This document shows positions 1-10,988 of a stretch of 64,000 nucleotides of DNA, one piece after another. Under the pieces are notes generated by a model, which saw only the letters and a program-made list of their open reading frames with translations, ran no database searches and was not told the DNA's origin. The position numbers were made by a program, and so were the translations under genes. The stretch comes from Vogesella alkaliphila. GTDB taxonomy: Bacteria > Pseudomonadota > Gammaproteobacteria > Burkholderiales > Chromobacteriaceae. The stretch lies in NCBI RefSeq assembly GCF_014652475.1, contig NZ_BMYW01000006.1:55319-119318 (forward strand), written 5' to 3'. Within the stretch, counting starts at the first letter, position 1. The number at the start of each line of letters is the position of its first letter.

Positions 1-49
1 GGCAGGCCAGCAGAGGAAAAACGGCAGTGCGAACGCGTTTGCTGATCAT
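1..49 (-). CDS. N-terminus of an exported protein (cut by window edge)
   Basis: Only the first 16 codons are present, running off the left edge. On the minus strand an AAAGGAG ribosome site sits 7 bases before an ATG at 49. The peptide starts MISKRVRTAVFPLLAC, a short basic stretch followed by hydrophobic residues ending in Cys. This looks like the start of a signal peptide, possibly a lipoprotein signal. Nothing can be said about the mature protein. Confidence 0.5.
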   Translation of the reverse strand, partial: MISKRVRTAVFPLLAC

Positions 50-171
50 GAAATGTCTCCTTTGTTCCGTAGCGGGTAACGTCCCGTCCCGTTGTGCATG
101 GCCAGGCCATGGTGCCTGCGTGGTTTGGCAGCCGGCTGGCTGCGTTCACGTCTTGCTTGGGCTTCGGCCAC

Positions 172-200
172 AAGATAGACAATATTTCCATTTGAGACAA
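172..200 (-). promoter_or_regulatory. Candidate sigma70 promoter for the left-edge gene
   Basis: Read on the minus strand, TTGTCT and TATCTT are separated by 17 bases in an AT-rich patch. This would give a leader of roughly 115 bases before the ATG at 49. The leader contains a 15-base palindrome at 97-111 (CATGGCC-A-GGCCATG) that could be an operator or hairpin. The rest of the gene-free stretch 50-467 shows nothing I can name. Confidence 0.3.
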
Positions 201-467
201 TTAATTTATAAAAAATCCGGCGGTCAGCCGCCGCGCACGGTGGCGAAAGCCGGTCACACCATGACAAAATCATGTCGAGAATCGAAACTTAGCTCTTCAA
301 TAACAATAACTTGCCAAAAACGCATCAAGCGGAACGCAAGCAAAACCCTGAAAAAATGGCCGCCGCACAAGTTGTAGACTTTTTTTCCACAATGGAATTA
401 AATACGACAACCCAGCCGCCAGCCGCAGCCCGGCCGCGCCCGACCACAACGATCACGAGAGCCCAGC

Positions 468-1436
468 ATGAACCACATCGACCACCACGCCGCCCCCCTG
501 CTTCTCACCCAGCAACAGGTGCGCGACTACCTGCCGGCGCTGCCGGTGCGCGCCGCGCTGAGCGCGCTGTTCCAGGCGCTGGCGCAGGAACGCGCGGTAC
601 AGCCGGCGCAGACGCTGACCCTGTTTCCCCAGGGCGCTGGCGACGTCATCACCTATCAGGGAGTGCTGGCCGATGCCGGCGTGTTCGGCGCCAAGCTGTC
701 GCCCTACATCGTCACCGACGGCCGTCCGGTGATCAGCGCCTGGACCAGCCTGATGTCGATGCAAACCGGCCAGCCGCTGCTGTTCTGCGATTCCGGCCTG
801 CTGACGGCGGAGCGCACCGCCGGCACCAGCGCGCTGGCCATCGACCTGCTGGCGCGGCAGGACAGCCGCCTGCTGACGCTGATCGGCTGCGGCGCGCTCG
901 GCCAGGCGCACCTGCGCCACGTGCTGTCGCTGCGCGACTGGCAGCACATCCGCGTGTACGCACCGGACCTCGCCGGCAAGCCGGAACTGCAGCAACAGCT
1001 GCAGGCACTGGACCCGCGCATCGAGATCAGCGGCAGCGTAGCCGCCGCCTGCGACAACGCCGACGTGATCATGCTGTGCACCTCCTCGGCCAGCCCGGTG
1101 CTGGACCCGGCCACGCTCAGCAAACCGGCGCTGATCACCTCGATCAGCACCAACGCCGTCAACGCGCACGAGGTGCCGCCGGCCAGCCTCGCCGCCATGG
1201 ACGTGTACTGCGACCACAAGCACAGCACGCCGGACAGCGCCGGCGAGATGGTGCTCGCCAGCCAGGCGGGCAGCTGGCAGCGCGAGCGCATCGTCGGCGA
1301 CCTGGCCGACCTGGTCAGCCAGCGCTGCACGCTGCCGGACTACCGGCGCCCGGTGTTCTTCCGCTCCATCGGCATGGGCCTGCAGGACATCGCCATCGCC
1401 TGCGCGCTGCTGCAACAGGCGCAGGCCGCGCAATGA
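468..1436 (+). CDS. Ornithine cyclodeaminase / mu-crystallin family protein
   Basis: The 322-residue protein has the full length and layout of the OCD/mu-crystallin family. It shows an N-terminal substrate part with FGAKLSPY (Lys76) and AERTAG (Arg116), then a Rossmann fold with the dinucleotide loop GCGALGQAH at 140-148. Members are NAD(P)-dependent. They either cyclise ornithine to proline or reduce cyclic imino acids (pyrroline- or piperideine-2-carboxylate reductase), and sequence alone does not separate these activities. Its stop overlaps an in-frame ATG of the downstream YheO-type regulator, so the two may be co-transcribed. No strong ribosome site precedes the ATG. Family call firm, substrate open. 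Confidence 0.85.
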   Translation: MNHIDHHAAPLLLTQQQVRDYLPALPVRAALSALFQALAQERAVQPAQTLTLFPQGAGDVITYQGVLADAGVFGAKLSPYIVTDGRPVISAWTSLMSMQTGQPLLFCDSGLLTAERTAGTSALAIDLLARQDSRLLTLIGCGALGQAHLRHVLSLRDWQHIRVYAPDLAGKPELQQQLQALDPRIEISGSVAAACDNADVIMLCTSSASPVLDPATLSKPALITSISTNAVNAHEVPPASLAAMDVYCDHKHSTPDSAGEMVLASQAGSWQRERIVGDLADLVSQRCTLPDYRRPVFFRSIGMGLQDIAIACALLQQAQAAQ

Positions 1437-1488
1437 GCGCGCACCCGCCGCTCACCAGCGGCAACCTGACGGCGGGCGGGCGCAACGC

Positions 1489-1518
1489 TTGTGCCCTGCC
1501 CGCCGCATCAGGCACTAT
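1489..1518 (+). promoter_or_regulatory. Possible promoter ahead of the YheO-type regulator
   Basis: TTGTGC at 1489-1494 and CACTAT at 1513-1518 are 18 bases apart, about 30 bases before the ATG at 1550. If real, the regulator could be transcribed separately from the enzyme gene, and its true start would be 1550 rather than the overlapping ATG at 1433. The evidence is only the hexamer match. Confidence 0.25.
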
Positions 1519-1549
1519 CGCTGTCCCTGCCGTTGCGCCCGACCCGACC

Positions 1550-2182
1550 ATGACGCCCACGCCCAGCCCCACGCCGCAGCAACTGCTGCTGTCGCGCTAC
1601 AGCCACCTCGCCGACAGCATCGCCAAGCTGTTCTTCCCCTATGCGGAGGTGGTGATCCACGACCTGGACAGCCAGCGCGTGCTCTACCTCGCCAACAACC
1701 TGTCGCGGCGCGAGATCGGCGACGAATCGGCGCTGGAGGAAATCGAGCGCACCATCGCCGAACGCTACGTCGGACCGTACGAAAAGGTGAACTGGGACGG
1801 CCGCAAGATGCGCTGCGTCAGCTCGGTGCTGTTTGACGACGCAGGCGTGGCGCTGGGGGTGATGTGCATCAACTTCAACATCGCGGTGTTCGAGGACATG
1901 CACGGCATGCTGGGCATGCTGCTGAAGGGCGCCGGCCTGGTGGAACAGCCGGCGGAGCTGTTCCGCGACGACTGGCAGGAGCGCATCAACACCTTCATGC
2001 ACCGCTGGCTGCAGGAGCGGCAGCTGGCGCTGAACACCCTGTCGCGCCAGCACCGCAAGGAACTGGTCGAAGCGCTGTACGCCGAGGGCGCCTTCAACGG
2101 CAAAAGCGCCACTCACTACATCGCCAACGTGCTCGGCCTCGGCCGCGCCACGGTGTACAAATACCTGCAGACGCTGAAATAG
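1550..2182 (+). CDS. YheO-like PAS/HTH transcriptional regulator
   Basis: The protein has 210 residues from this start. The first part (about 15-125) resembles the PAS-like YheO domain, with the stretch FPYAEVVIHDLDSQRVLYLANN. The C-terminal 60 residues form a helix-turn-helix of the HTH_22 type, ending GLGRATVYKYLQTLK. Such proteins are DNA-binding regulators often placed beside an amino-acid catabolic enzyme. Here the neighbour is the OCD-family gene, which it may control. An alternative start at 1433 overlaps the upstream stop but would add 39 low-complexity Ala/Pro/Gly residues, so 1550 is preferred although its ribosome site is weak. Confidence 0.8.
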   Translation: MTPTPSPTPQQLLLSRYSHLADSIAKLFFPYAEVVIHDLDSQRVLYLANNLSRREIGDESALEEIERTIAERYVGPYEKVNWDGRKMRCVSSVLFDDAGVALGVMCINFNIAVFEDMHGMLGMLLKGAGLVEQPAELFRDDWQERINTFMHRWLQERQLALNTLSRQHRKELVEALYAEGAFNGKSATHYIANVLGLGRATVYKYLQTLK

Positions 2183-2239
2183 GCGCCCGTCAAACGCAAA
2201 AGGTTGGCCGCATCGCTGCGGCCCGTGCGGGCCAGCGCC

Positions 2240-3247
2240 TTACTGTTTTTGCAGCAGGCACAGCGTAATCTGCAGCTCGCCGTCGTCGCCCTTCACCGTC
2301 TGCACATTCTGCAGGCTGAGGTCGGACGGCAGCAGCAGGCTGATGCCGTGGCCGACGCCGACCTTGCTCCAGGTCTTTTCCAGCCGCCGCGCCATGCCTT
2401 GCGCCGGCAGCCGCACGTCGCTCTCCAGCGCAAAACCGTAGTTCTCGGCGGCGCTGTCGAACAGGCGCCCGATCTGCTCCGGCTCGACGTAGCGCTCCGC
2501 CATGCTGCCCATCTGCCGCGGCGACACCTCCGGCACCGTCTTGCACAGCGTCATCACCTCGTCCTTGAAGCGCACCTGCGCCAGCGGGTCTTCGATCTCT
2601 TCCGAAATCTGCTCCATCACCTCGGCCACCAGCTTGCTGCTGCTGCTGGTATCCGGCACCCGCATCGCCTGCAGGAAGTCGTCGAGCCAGAACTTGGCCT
2701 CGTGGCCCTGGCGGTCGACCGCGTACAGCAGCGGGCCGTTTTCCAGGATCAGCGCGCCCTTGTCGATCAGGCGCGGGTTGATGCCGCTGGCGTGGCTGAT
2801 GTCGAACACCTCGCCGCTTTCGACGATGGTGAGGAAATCTTCCTGGATTTCCGCCTTGAACACGCCCAGCGCGCGCTGCGGGCTGTCCGCCTCACCCAGG
2901 CCGGAGAACAGGATCACCAGCAGGTCGCCGGCGGCGATGTTCGGGTGCTGTGAGCGCGCGAACAGGTGCTTGGCGATGCGCTGCGACACCTCCAGCAGAT
3001 CGGCGTCGCCGCGGAAAAACTGCCGCGTGTAGTGGTACAGCTCGTTGAGGTTGAGATCGGTCTCGTGGAAGAACTGGTACTTCTTCTTGTCGGAGACGAT
3101 GCCCTTCAGGTAGCCGTCCAGAATCAGCGCCGACACCGCCTCGTCCACGCCGATGGCCTTGTGCGACAGCTGCAACGGCTCGCCGCGCGCCGGATTGCCG
3201 ACACGGTGTACCACCAAACGCTCTACCCTGGATTCGCTAATCAGCAT
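2240..3247 (-). CDS. Nucleoid-associated protein, NdpA/YejK family
   Basis: The 335-residue protein matches the NdpA family over its whole length. It shows the N-terminal VERLVVHRVGN start and a middle block with the segment QFFRGDADLLEVSQRIAKHLF. The C-terminal part ends in a short beta-rich tail. YejK is a nucleoid protein of Gram-negative bacteria that binds DNA and topoisomerases; that function is inferred from the family. An upstream in-frame ATG at 3265 lacks a ribosome site. AGGA lies 11 bases before the ATG at 3247, so the shorter form is chosen. The gene converges on the YheO-type regulator. Confidence 0.85.
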   Translation of the reverse strand: MLISESRVERLVVHRVGNPARGEPLQLSHKAIGVDEAVSALILDGYLKGIVSDKKKYQFFHETDLNLNELYHYTRQFFRGDADLLEVSQRIAKHLFARSQHPNIAAGDLLVILFSGLGEADSPQRALGVFKAEIQEDFLTIVESGEVFDISHASGINPRLIDKGALILENGPLLYAVDRQGHEAKFWLDDFLQAMRVPDTSSSSKLVAEVMEQISEEIEDPLAQVRFKDEVMTLCKTVPEVSPRQMGSMAERYVEPEQIGRLFDSAAENYGFALESDVRLPAQGMARRLEKTWSKVGVGHGISLLLPSDLSLQNVQTVKGDDGELQITLCLLQKQ

Positions 3248-3321
3248 GCTCGGATCTGTCCTCATTCAATCAAGGCGCGATTATCGCCGCCCTTGCCCGT
3301 CGCAACAAGGTTGGCCGCAGC

Positions 3322-5085
<1,764 letters not shown>

Positions 5086-5222
5086 GGCAGCACTCCACAA
5101 TTAGCATACGATGCGTAACAAGTGCCGCAACGGTACGCTTTTTTCAAGAGCCGCACCGCAATTGCCATTCCCACCCGGCGCCGCCGGCCCTGCCTGCGGC
5201 ACCGGTCACCACAAGGCCCGTC

Positions 5223-6194
5223 ATGCTGATCAACTGCGTTGCCTACCATCAAGGCCAAAAACTCGGCGACATCGCGATAGACGCCATTCCCGAACACCTG
5301 GCCAAGCCGGACTGCCTGGTGTGGGTCGCGCTGCAAGACCCGACCCCGGACGAAATCAGCCATTTCGGCCACCTGTTCGCGCTGCACCCGCTGGCGGTGG
5401 AGGACGCGCTGCACGGTCACCAGCGCCCGAAGCTGGAGGAGTACGGCGACACCCTGTTCCTGGTGATGAAGACACTGGAGCCGGACGGCGAGGACGGCAT
5501 CCACGTCGGCGAGGTCGACCTGTTCGTTGGCCGCAACTTCCTGCTGTCTATCCGCAACCAGACGCGCAAGGGCTTCCAGGACGTGCGTGCGCGCTGCGAG
5601 CGCGAGCCGCACCTGCTGGCGCACGGCAGCGGTTTCGTGCTGTACGCGCTGATGGACGCGGTGGTCGACCGCTACCTGAGCGTGATCCACCGGCTGGAAG
5701 ACGAGCTGGACCGCATCGAAGGCCGGCTGTTCCTCAAGGGCAGCTCGGCGCGGCGCAATATCGCGGCGCTGTACGCGCTCAAGCGCAAGCTGATCAGCGT
5801 CCACCACGCCGCCGCGCCGCTGCACGAGGCCACCGCGCGCCTGTACGGCGGGCGCGTGCCGCCACCCTGCCACCAGCTGCCGGAGTATTTCCGTGACGTG
5901 GACGACCACCTGTCGCGCATCCTGCACACCGTGGAATCGCAGCGCGACCTGCTGGCCACCGCCATCCAGGTCAACATCGCGATGATCTCGCTGGACGAAA
6001 GCAGCATCAGCAAGAAGCTGGCCGCCTACGCCGCGCTGTTCGCGGTGCCGACCATGATCGCCGGCATCTACGGCATGAACTTCGACCACATGCCGGAGCT
6101 GCGCGCGCCGCTGGGCTACCCGTTGTCACTGCTGAGCATGGTGCTGCTGGATGTGCTGCTGTGGCGCCGCTTCCGGCGCGCCGGCTGGCTGTAG
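5223..6194 (+). CDS. corA: CorA-family magnesium/metal ion transporter
   Basis: The 323-residue protein has the CorA layout: a large cytoplasmic N-terminal domain, long stalk helices rich in charged residues, and two C-terminal membrane helices. The signature YGMNF falls at about 283-287 at the end of the first helix, and the protein ends in a short basic tail. CorA pentamers carry Mg2+ (or Co2+/Ni2+) across the inner membrane. The gene stands alone, facing away from the ABC exporter. A DUS-like word at 5526 encodes part of VGRNFLLS. The metal choice is not determined by sequence. Confidence 0.9.
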   Translation: MLINCVAYHQGQKLGDIAIDAIPEHLAKPDCLVWVALQDPTPDEISHFGHLFALHPLAVEDALHGHQRPKLEEYGDTLFLVMKTLEPDGEDGIHVGEVDLFVGRNFLLSIRNQTRKGFQDVRARCEREPHLLAHGSGFVLYALMDAVVDRYLSVIHRLEDELDRIEGRLFLKGSSARRNIAALYALKRKLISVHHAAAPLHEATARLYGGRVPPPCHQLPEYFRDVDDHLSRILHTVESQRDLLATAIQVNIAMISLDESSISKKLAAYAALFAVPTMIAGIYGMNFDHMPELRAPLGYPLSLLSMVLLDVLLWRRFRRAGWL

Positions 6195-6327
6195 CATTAT
6201 GCAACTAAAAGTAAAAGATGTTATCGATTATTGGCGCTTTTACCCTCATCGTGACATCAGTACACTCGACTCATCCGCCAAAACAAAGCGTCTTCCACCG
6301 ACGCACGACGACAAAGAGAGAAACTTC

Positions 6328-8499
6328 ATGACTACGCGCATCCAGAGCCACCGCCTGCAAGTTGCGGCCAACCTTTACCACTTCATCGAGCAGGAAGCGC
6401 TGCCCGGCACCGGCGTCGATGCCGCCGCCTTCTGGCAGGGGTTCGATGCGCTGGTGCGCACGCTGGCGCCGAAGAACCGCGCGCTGCTGGCCGAGCGCGA
6501 CCGCCTGCAGAGCGAGATCGACGCCTGGCACCGCGCCCACCCCGGCCCGATCGCCGACATGGCCGCCTACAAGGCCTTCCTCGCCGGCATCGGCTACCTG
6601 AAACCGGTTCCGGCCGACGCACAGATCAGCACCAGCAACATCGACAGCGAGATCGCGGAACAGGCCGGCCCGCAGCTGGTGGTGCCGGTGATGAACGCGC
6701 GCTACGCGCTGAACGCGGCCAACGCTCGCTGGGGCAGCCTGTACGACGCGCTGTACGGCACCGACGCCATCAGCGAAGACGGCGGCGCCAGCCGTGCCGG
6801 CGGCTACAACGCGGTGCGCGGCGGCAAGGTGATCGCCTTCGGTCGCGACTTCCTCGACCAGGCGGCCGCGCTGGAGAACGGCTCGCACCACGCTGCCACC
6901 GCCTACACCGTGGTGGCCGGCCAGCTGCAGGTCACACTGGACAACGGCAGCGTCAGCGGCCTGAAGCAGCCGGCGCAGTTCATCGGCTTCAACGGCGACG
7001 CCGCCGCGCCGAGCGCCATCCTGCTGAAGCAGAACGGCCTGCACTTCGAGATCCAGATCGACAAGCAGAGCGCCATCGGCGCGCAGGACGCTGCCGGCGT
7101 GAAGGACATCGTGATGGAGGCGGCGATCAGCACCATCATGGACTGCGAGGATTCCGTCGCCGCCGTCGATGCCGACGACAAGGTGCTGGTGTACCGCAAC
7201 TGGCTGGGCCTGATGAAGGGCGACCTGGTCGAGGAAGTCAGCAAGGGCGGCAGCACCTTCACCCGCCGCATGAACCCCGACCGCCAGTACACCGCCGCCG
7301 ACGGCAGCGCGCTGTCGCTGCACGGCCGCAGCCTGATGTTCATCCGCAACGTCGGCCACCTGATGAGCAACCCGGCCATCCTCGACGGCGACGGCCGCGA
7401 GATTCCGGAAGGCATCATGGACGCGGTGATCACCACCCTGATCGCGCTGCATGACCGTCAGCGCCGCGGCAACTCGCGCGCCGGCTCCATCTACATCGTG
7501 AAACCGAAGATGCACGGCCCGGACGAGGTGGCGTTCGCCAACGAGCTGTTCGGCGCGGTGGAAAGCCTGCTCGGCCTGCCGCAGTACACCGTGAAGCTGG
7601 GCATCATGGACGAGGAACGCCGCACTAGCATCAACCTGAAAGCCTGCATCGCCGCCGCCCGCCACCGCGTCGCCTTCATCAACACCGGCTTCCTCGACCG
7701 TACCGGTGACGAGATGCACACCGCGATGGAAGCCGGCCCGATGATCCGCAAGGGCGACATGAAGACCAGCAAGTGGATCGCCGCCTACGAGCGCAGCAAC
7801 GTGCAGGTCGGCCTCGCTTGCGGCCTGCGCGGCCACGCGCAGATCGGCAAGGGCATGTGGGCGATGCCGGACCTGATGGCCGAGATGCTGAAGCAGAAGA
7901 TCGGCCACCCGAAAGCCGGCGCCAACACCGCCTGGGTGCCGTCGCCGACCGCCGCCGTGCTGCACGCGCTGCACTACCACCAGGTCAACGTGCAGGACGT
8001 GCAGAAGGGTCTGGAAGGCCAGGAAATCGACGTGCTGGACGACCTGCTGACCATCCCGGTGGCGGCCAACCCGCAGTGGACCGCCGCCGAGATTCAGCAA
8101 GAGCTGGACAACAACGCGCAGGGCATCCTCGGCTACGTGGTGCGCTGGATCGACCAGGGCGTCGGCTGCTCCAAGGTGCCGGACATCCACAACGTCGGCC
8201 TGATGGAAGACCGCGCCACGCTGCGCATCTCCAGCCAGCACATCGCCAACTGGCTGCGCCACGGCATTACCAGCGAAGCGCAAGTGATGGAAACACTCAA
8301 GCGCATGGCCGCAGTCGTGGACCAGCAGAATGCCGGCGACCCGCTGTACCAGAACATGGCCGGTAATTTCGACAAGTCGGTTGCCTTCAAGGCCGCCTGC
8401 GACCTGGTGTTCAAGGGCTGCGCGCAGCCGTCCGGCTACACCGAGCCGCTGCTGCACGCCTGGCGCCAGGTAGCCAAGGCACAGGCCAAGGCACAGTAA
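6328..8499 (+). CDS. glcB: Malate synthase G
   Basis: The 723-residue protein is full length for the G isoform, which condenses glyoxylate and acetyl-CoA to malate in the glyoxylate shunt. The [14 protein letters not shown] block, MNPDRQYT, the [19 protein letters not shown] segment and the C-terminal [31 protein letters not shown] region (quoted in part) are characteristic. GAGAG lies 8 bases before the ATG. Upstream in-frame ATGs would add residues with no family match. A DUS-like word at 6363 sits in codons 12-15 (AAN). A clean terminator follows. The enzyme would support growth on acetate and fatty acids, consistent with the fad genes further along. Confidence 0.95.
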   Translation: MTTRIQSHRLQVAANLYHFIEQEALPGTGVDAAAFWQGFDALVRTLAPKNRALLAERDRLQSEIDAWHRAHPGPIADMAAYKAFLAGIGYLKPVPADAQISTSNIDSEIAEQAGPQLVVPVMNARYALNAANARWGSLYDALYGTDAISEDGGASRAGGYNAVRGGKVIAFGRDFLDQAAALENGSHHAATAYTVVAGQLQVTLDNGSVSGLKQPAQFIGFNGDAAAPSAILLKQNGLHFEIQIDKQSAIGAQDAAGVKDIVMEAAISTIMDCEDSVAAVDADDKVLVYRNWLGLMKGDLVEEVSKGGSTFTRRMNPDRQYTAADGSALSLHGRSLMFIRNVGHLMSNPAILDGDGREIPEGIMDAVITTLIALHDRQRRGNSRAGSIYIVKPKMHGPDEVAFANELFGAVESLLGLPQYTVKLGIMDEERRTSINLKACIAAARHRVAFINTGFLDRTGDEMHTAMEAGPMIRKGDMKTSKWIAAYERSNVQVGLACGLRGHAQIGKGMWAMPDLMAEMLKQKIGHPKAGANTAWVPSPTAAVLHALHYHQVNVQDVQKGLEGQEIDVLDDLLTIPVAANPQWTAAEIQQELDNNAQGILGYVVRWIDQGVGCSKVPDIHNVGLMEDRATLRISSQHIANWLRHGITSEAQVMETLKRMAAVVDQQNAGDPLYQNMAGNFDKSVAFKAACDLVFKGCAQPSGYTEPLLHAWRQVAKAQAKAQ

Positions 8500-8522
8500 G
8501 CGCCGCCGCCAGCCGCCCCGCC

Positions 8523-8552
8523 AACGCGCCATCGCCGATGGCGCGTTTTTTC
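8523..8552 (+). terminator. Intrinsic terminator of glcB
   Basis: The arms AACGCGCCATCG and CGATGGCGCGTT form a near-perfect hairpin immediately followed by T6. It lies 24 bases after the glcB stop. Confidence 0.85.
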
Positions 8553-8633
8553 ATGCCGGACACGCGGCGCAACAAGGCCGGCGCCCGCGGCGGCGCGGAC
8601 TATACTGCACTGTCGCTTATTCAGGAGGGCACC

Positions 8634-9062
8634 ATGAAGCAACTGATCATCCTTCTTGGCCTGCTGGCCACGCCGGCCATGGCGCTGGAAGTCAACGTGG
8701 CCAGCTACGACGAGCTGGTCGCCGCCGGCTTCAGCACCGCCGATGCCCAGCGCATCGTCGACGCGCAGCTGACCACCACCTTCACCAGCAGCCGTGACCT
8801 ACTGGCAATCAAGGGCATCACCCAGGGCGACCTCAACCGCGTGCGTGCGTCGCTGACCATCAACGGCGAGCCGGTCACCACCCGTTCCGGCACCGCCCCA
8901 GCCATCCCCGGCGTGCGGGCGGCCATCCCGGCCAGCAAGAACAGCACCGTTGACCTCGCCAGCAAGGGCGCCAGCCAGGGCAAGAGCGGCAACAGCCAGC
9001 GCGGTGGCCACGGCAACGGCGGTGGCGGCGGCAACGGTGGCGGCAAGGGCAAGGGCAACTGA
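8634..9062 (+). CDS. Secreted ComEA-like helix-hairpin-helix protein with Gly-rich tail
   Basis: The 142-residue protein has a signal peptide (MKQLIILLGLLATPAMA). Residues about 18-75 (NVASYDELVAAGFSTADAQR...LLAIKGITQGDLNRVRASL) match the spacing of the ComEA helix-hairpin-helix fold, though the usual first GIG turn is degenerate. The last 40 residues are almost all Gly, Asn, Lys and Ser. ComEA binds incoming DNA in the periplasm during transformation. A similar role here is inference from the domain; the Gly/Lys tail is not usual for ComEA. AGGAGG precedes the ATG, a TATACT -10 box lies at 8601-8606, and a terminator follows. It is a single-gene unit. Confidence 0.65.
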   Translation: MKQLIILLGLLATPAMALEVNVASYDELVAAGFSTADAQRIVDAQLTTTFTSSRDLLAIKGITQGDLNRVRASLTINGEPVTTRSGTAPAIPGVRAAIPASKNSTVDLASKGASQGKSGNSQRGGHGNGGGGGNGGGKGKGN

Positions 9063-9101
9063 GCCGGGCCGATCCCCCGCGACGCAGCATCCACCAACGA
9101 C

Positions 9102-9131
9102 AACGCGCCATCCGGGGATGGCGCGTTTTTC
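9102..9131 (+). terminator. Intrinsic terminator of the ComEA-like gene
   Basis: AACGCGCCATCC and GGATGGCGCGTT pair around a short loop and are followed by T5. The hairpin is nearly the same as that after glcB. A DUS-like inverted pair lies just beyond it (9147-9170). Confidence 0.85.
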
Positions 9132-9146
9132 TTGCGGCTGCCCGAG

Positions 9147-9170
9147 CTTGGCCGCAACGCTGCGGCCAAC
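9147..9170. repeat. Facing DUS-like pair (one arm imperfect)
   Basis: CTTGGCCGCA at 9147-9156 faces TGCGGCCAAC at 9161-9170 with 4 bases between. It lies between the convergent ComEA-like and NlpE/META genes and could form a hairpin read in either direction. Confidence 0.7.
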
Positions 9171-9221
9171 CTTGCCGACCCCAGCATGGATTGCCCGGCG
9201 CGGCACGAACAGGCAGGGCGG

Positions 9222-10253
9222 CTAGCGCAGCAGCGGCATCAGGCTCGCCAGCTGCTGGCCGTGCTCGTCCAGCAACAGCAAGTCGCCGCCCTGCCATTGC
9301 CAGCGCCGCGCCGACGCCAGTGCCGCAAGAAAGGCCGGCTCGATCTCGCGTTGCGGCTGGCAGGCCTGCCGCGTGCTGGCCAGCTGGCGGAAGCGCAGCT
9401 TGGCCGGCGACAGGCGGTAGCTGCCGCCGAAGCGGTTGCAGCCGGCCACGCCGCTCACCCGCTGCGTGGCGGCATCCAGCTCGAAATACGGCCGCGCCAC
9501 ATTGGGGGCGATCGGCTTGCCCGCCAGCGTGCGCAAGTACCAGCGCTCCTGCTGCAGCCGTTGCAGGGTGGTGTCCGGCACGGTGGCGCCATCGCAGCGC
9601 TGGCGCTGGCTGATGCTGTCAAAGCGCTGCGGAATCACGCTCAGCCGGTAACCGCCCTCGTCGTGGCGTGGCGCCAGCGTCGCCTCCATCCGCACCAGCA
9701 AGCGCTCGCCCGGCCGCTGCCGCGCGGCCAGATAGGCGCGCTCCAGCGCGGCGTTGTCGCCCTCCGCCGCCACCGGCAGGCGCATGCCCAGCTCGCACAG
9801 ATCGATGGTGCCGGCATCGGCCATGTACTGGTACAGGCCGCTCAGCTGCAGCCGCGGCTCGATCGGCGCAAACTGGCGCGCGCGGCGCAGCGAGTAGTTG
9901 AGGCGCGACACGATCAGGCGGCCGTCGTTGTCGAGCTTGGTCAGCCGCTTGTTGCGCACCGCAAACAGCAGCGGCGCCTCGTTGGCGGCGCTGAGATGCA
10001 GCCGGCCGTCCTCCATGCGCCAGATGCCCATCTGGTCGTGCTGCAGCGGCTGCGGCTTGCCGTGATAAACCTGGCGCAGGGTGTAATGGCGCTCGTCCCA
10101 CAGATCCAGCTGCCAGCTGACGCCGGCGCAGTCGGCACACGGCAGCTCGCCGCGATAGGTGGCCGGATAGTCGGGCAGCGACTGCGCCAGCGCCGGCAGC
10201 GGCGTGAACGGCAGCAACAGCAGCAGGCCGCGCATGAGGAGGGATTTCGGCAA
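9222..10253 (-). CDS. NlpE-like/META domain envelope protein
   Basis: The 343-residue protein has a signal peptide (LLMRGLLLLLPFTPLPALA). Next comes an NlpE-type domain with YRGELPCADCAG, whose CxxC is typical of NlpE/copper-resistance proteins. The C-terminal part (about 235-340) resembles the META/HslJ fold, with RPYFELDAATQRVSGVAGCNRFGGSY. The combination suggests an envelope-stress or metal-related periplasmic protein; no reaction is known. The start is a TTG at 10253, 6 bases after AAGGAG. The nearest ATG, 10235, has no ribosome site. No lipobox Cys follows the signal, unlike true NlpE. Confidence 0.72.
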   Translation of the reverse strand: MPKSLLMRGLLLLLPFTPLPALAQSLPDYPATYRGELPCADCAGVSWQLDLWDERHYTLRQVYHGKPQPLQHDQMGIWRMEDGRLHLSAANEAPLLFAVRNKRLTKLDNDGRLIVSRLNYSLRRARQFAPIEPRLQLSGLYQYMADAGTIDLCELGMRLPVAAEGDNAALERAYLAARQRPGERLLVRMEATLAPRHDEGGYRLSVIPQRFDSISQRQRCDGATVPDTTLQRLQQERWYLRTLAGKPIAPNVARPYFELDAATQRVSGVAGCNRFGGSYRLSPAKLRFRQLASTRQACQPQREIEPAFLAALASARRWQWQGGDLLLLDEHGQQLASLMPLLR

Positions 10254-10480
10254 CGCTGACTCCTTGTTCCGGAACGGAAAGCAGATGATAAGGAACTCGC
10301 TAGGACCGCCCCTGCGCCGGAGCGTTCCGCCACGCTGGCCAGCACGCACAGGCAGCCGGCAGCAGCGCACTGCGCCGCCATTCGCCAGCGGCGCGGAACT
10401 TGCCCGCCGGTCTGCCCTTCTAAAGCCGGTGAACAGCATCAGCTGGTCCATCACCCACCAGCCCATCCAAGGAGCACATA

Positions 10481-10690
10481 ATGAAATCCACCCTGACCCG
10501 TTCGCTGACCCTGCTGGCCGCCATCGCGGCACTGACCGGCTGCGCCGGCATGACCCACAACCAGAAAAACGCCGCCATCGGTGCCGCCATCGGCGGCGTG
10601 GCCGGCTCGGTGCTGACCGGCGGCGACACCCTCGGCACCATCGGCGGCGCGGCCGTCGGCGGCGTCATCGGCAGTGGCGCCGTCAAGTAA
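10481..10690 (+). CDS. OsmB-like glycine-zipper lipoprotein
   Basis: The 69-residue protein has a lipoprotein signal ending LTGC (Cys22). It is followed by a glycine-zipper region (GAAIGGVAGSVLTGG...GGAAVGGVIGSGAVK) that can insert in or associate with membranes. This is the size and layout of OsmB and related outer-membrane lipoproteins. AAGGAG lies 6 bases before the ATG, and a strong terminator follows. The gene diverges from the NlpE/META gene across about 225 bases (10254-10480) in which no clear operator was seen. The exact role is unknown. Confidence 0.78.
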   Translation: MKSTLTRSLTLLAAIAALTGCAGMTHNQKNAAIGAAIGGVAGSVLTGGDTLGTIGGAAVGGVIGSGAVK

Positions 10691-10741
10691 GCCCCCGCGC
10701 CCTCACGCGACGGCCGGGCGCGCAGTGCGCCTGGCCACCCC

Positions 10742-10772
10742 ACCGCCGTCACGCTGCAGTGACGGCGGTTTT
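10742..10772 (+). terminator. Intrinsic terminator after the OsmB-like gene
   Basis: ACCGCCGTCAC and GTGACGGCGGT pair perfectly around a 6-base loop and are followed by T4. A DUS-like palindrome begins 7 bases later. Confidence 0.88.
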
Positions 10773-10778
10773 GCTTGT

Positions 10779-10798
10779 TGCGGCCAACGTTGGCCGCA
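10779..10798. repeat. Perfect DUS-like palindrome
   Basis: TGCGGCCAACGTTGGCCGCA: two copies of the word back to back with no spacer, forming a perfect 20-base palindrome just after a conventional terminator. Confidence 0.92.
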
Positions 10799-10988
10799 GA
10801 GACGAGCCCCCCCGCAGCACCGGCAGTAGCCCACAAAGACACCCGAAATAAACCGTTACAGAACAGCCCGTTAGCGATCGATCCGGTACACCACCGAGCC
10901 GCATCGGCACATGGCCAGCCGGCGATCAGCGACTATACTGCGATATGAGTCGCGACCTCCCGCCGCGACTTCGCCAAGGAGCAGCATC

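Noticed and set aside
9222..10532. Longer N-terminus for the NlpE/META protein
   Set aside because: The extra residues are Arg/Gly-rich with no family match, and the signal peptide and ribosome site place the start at 10253.
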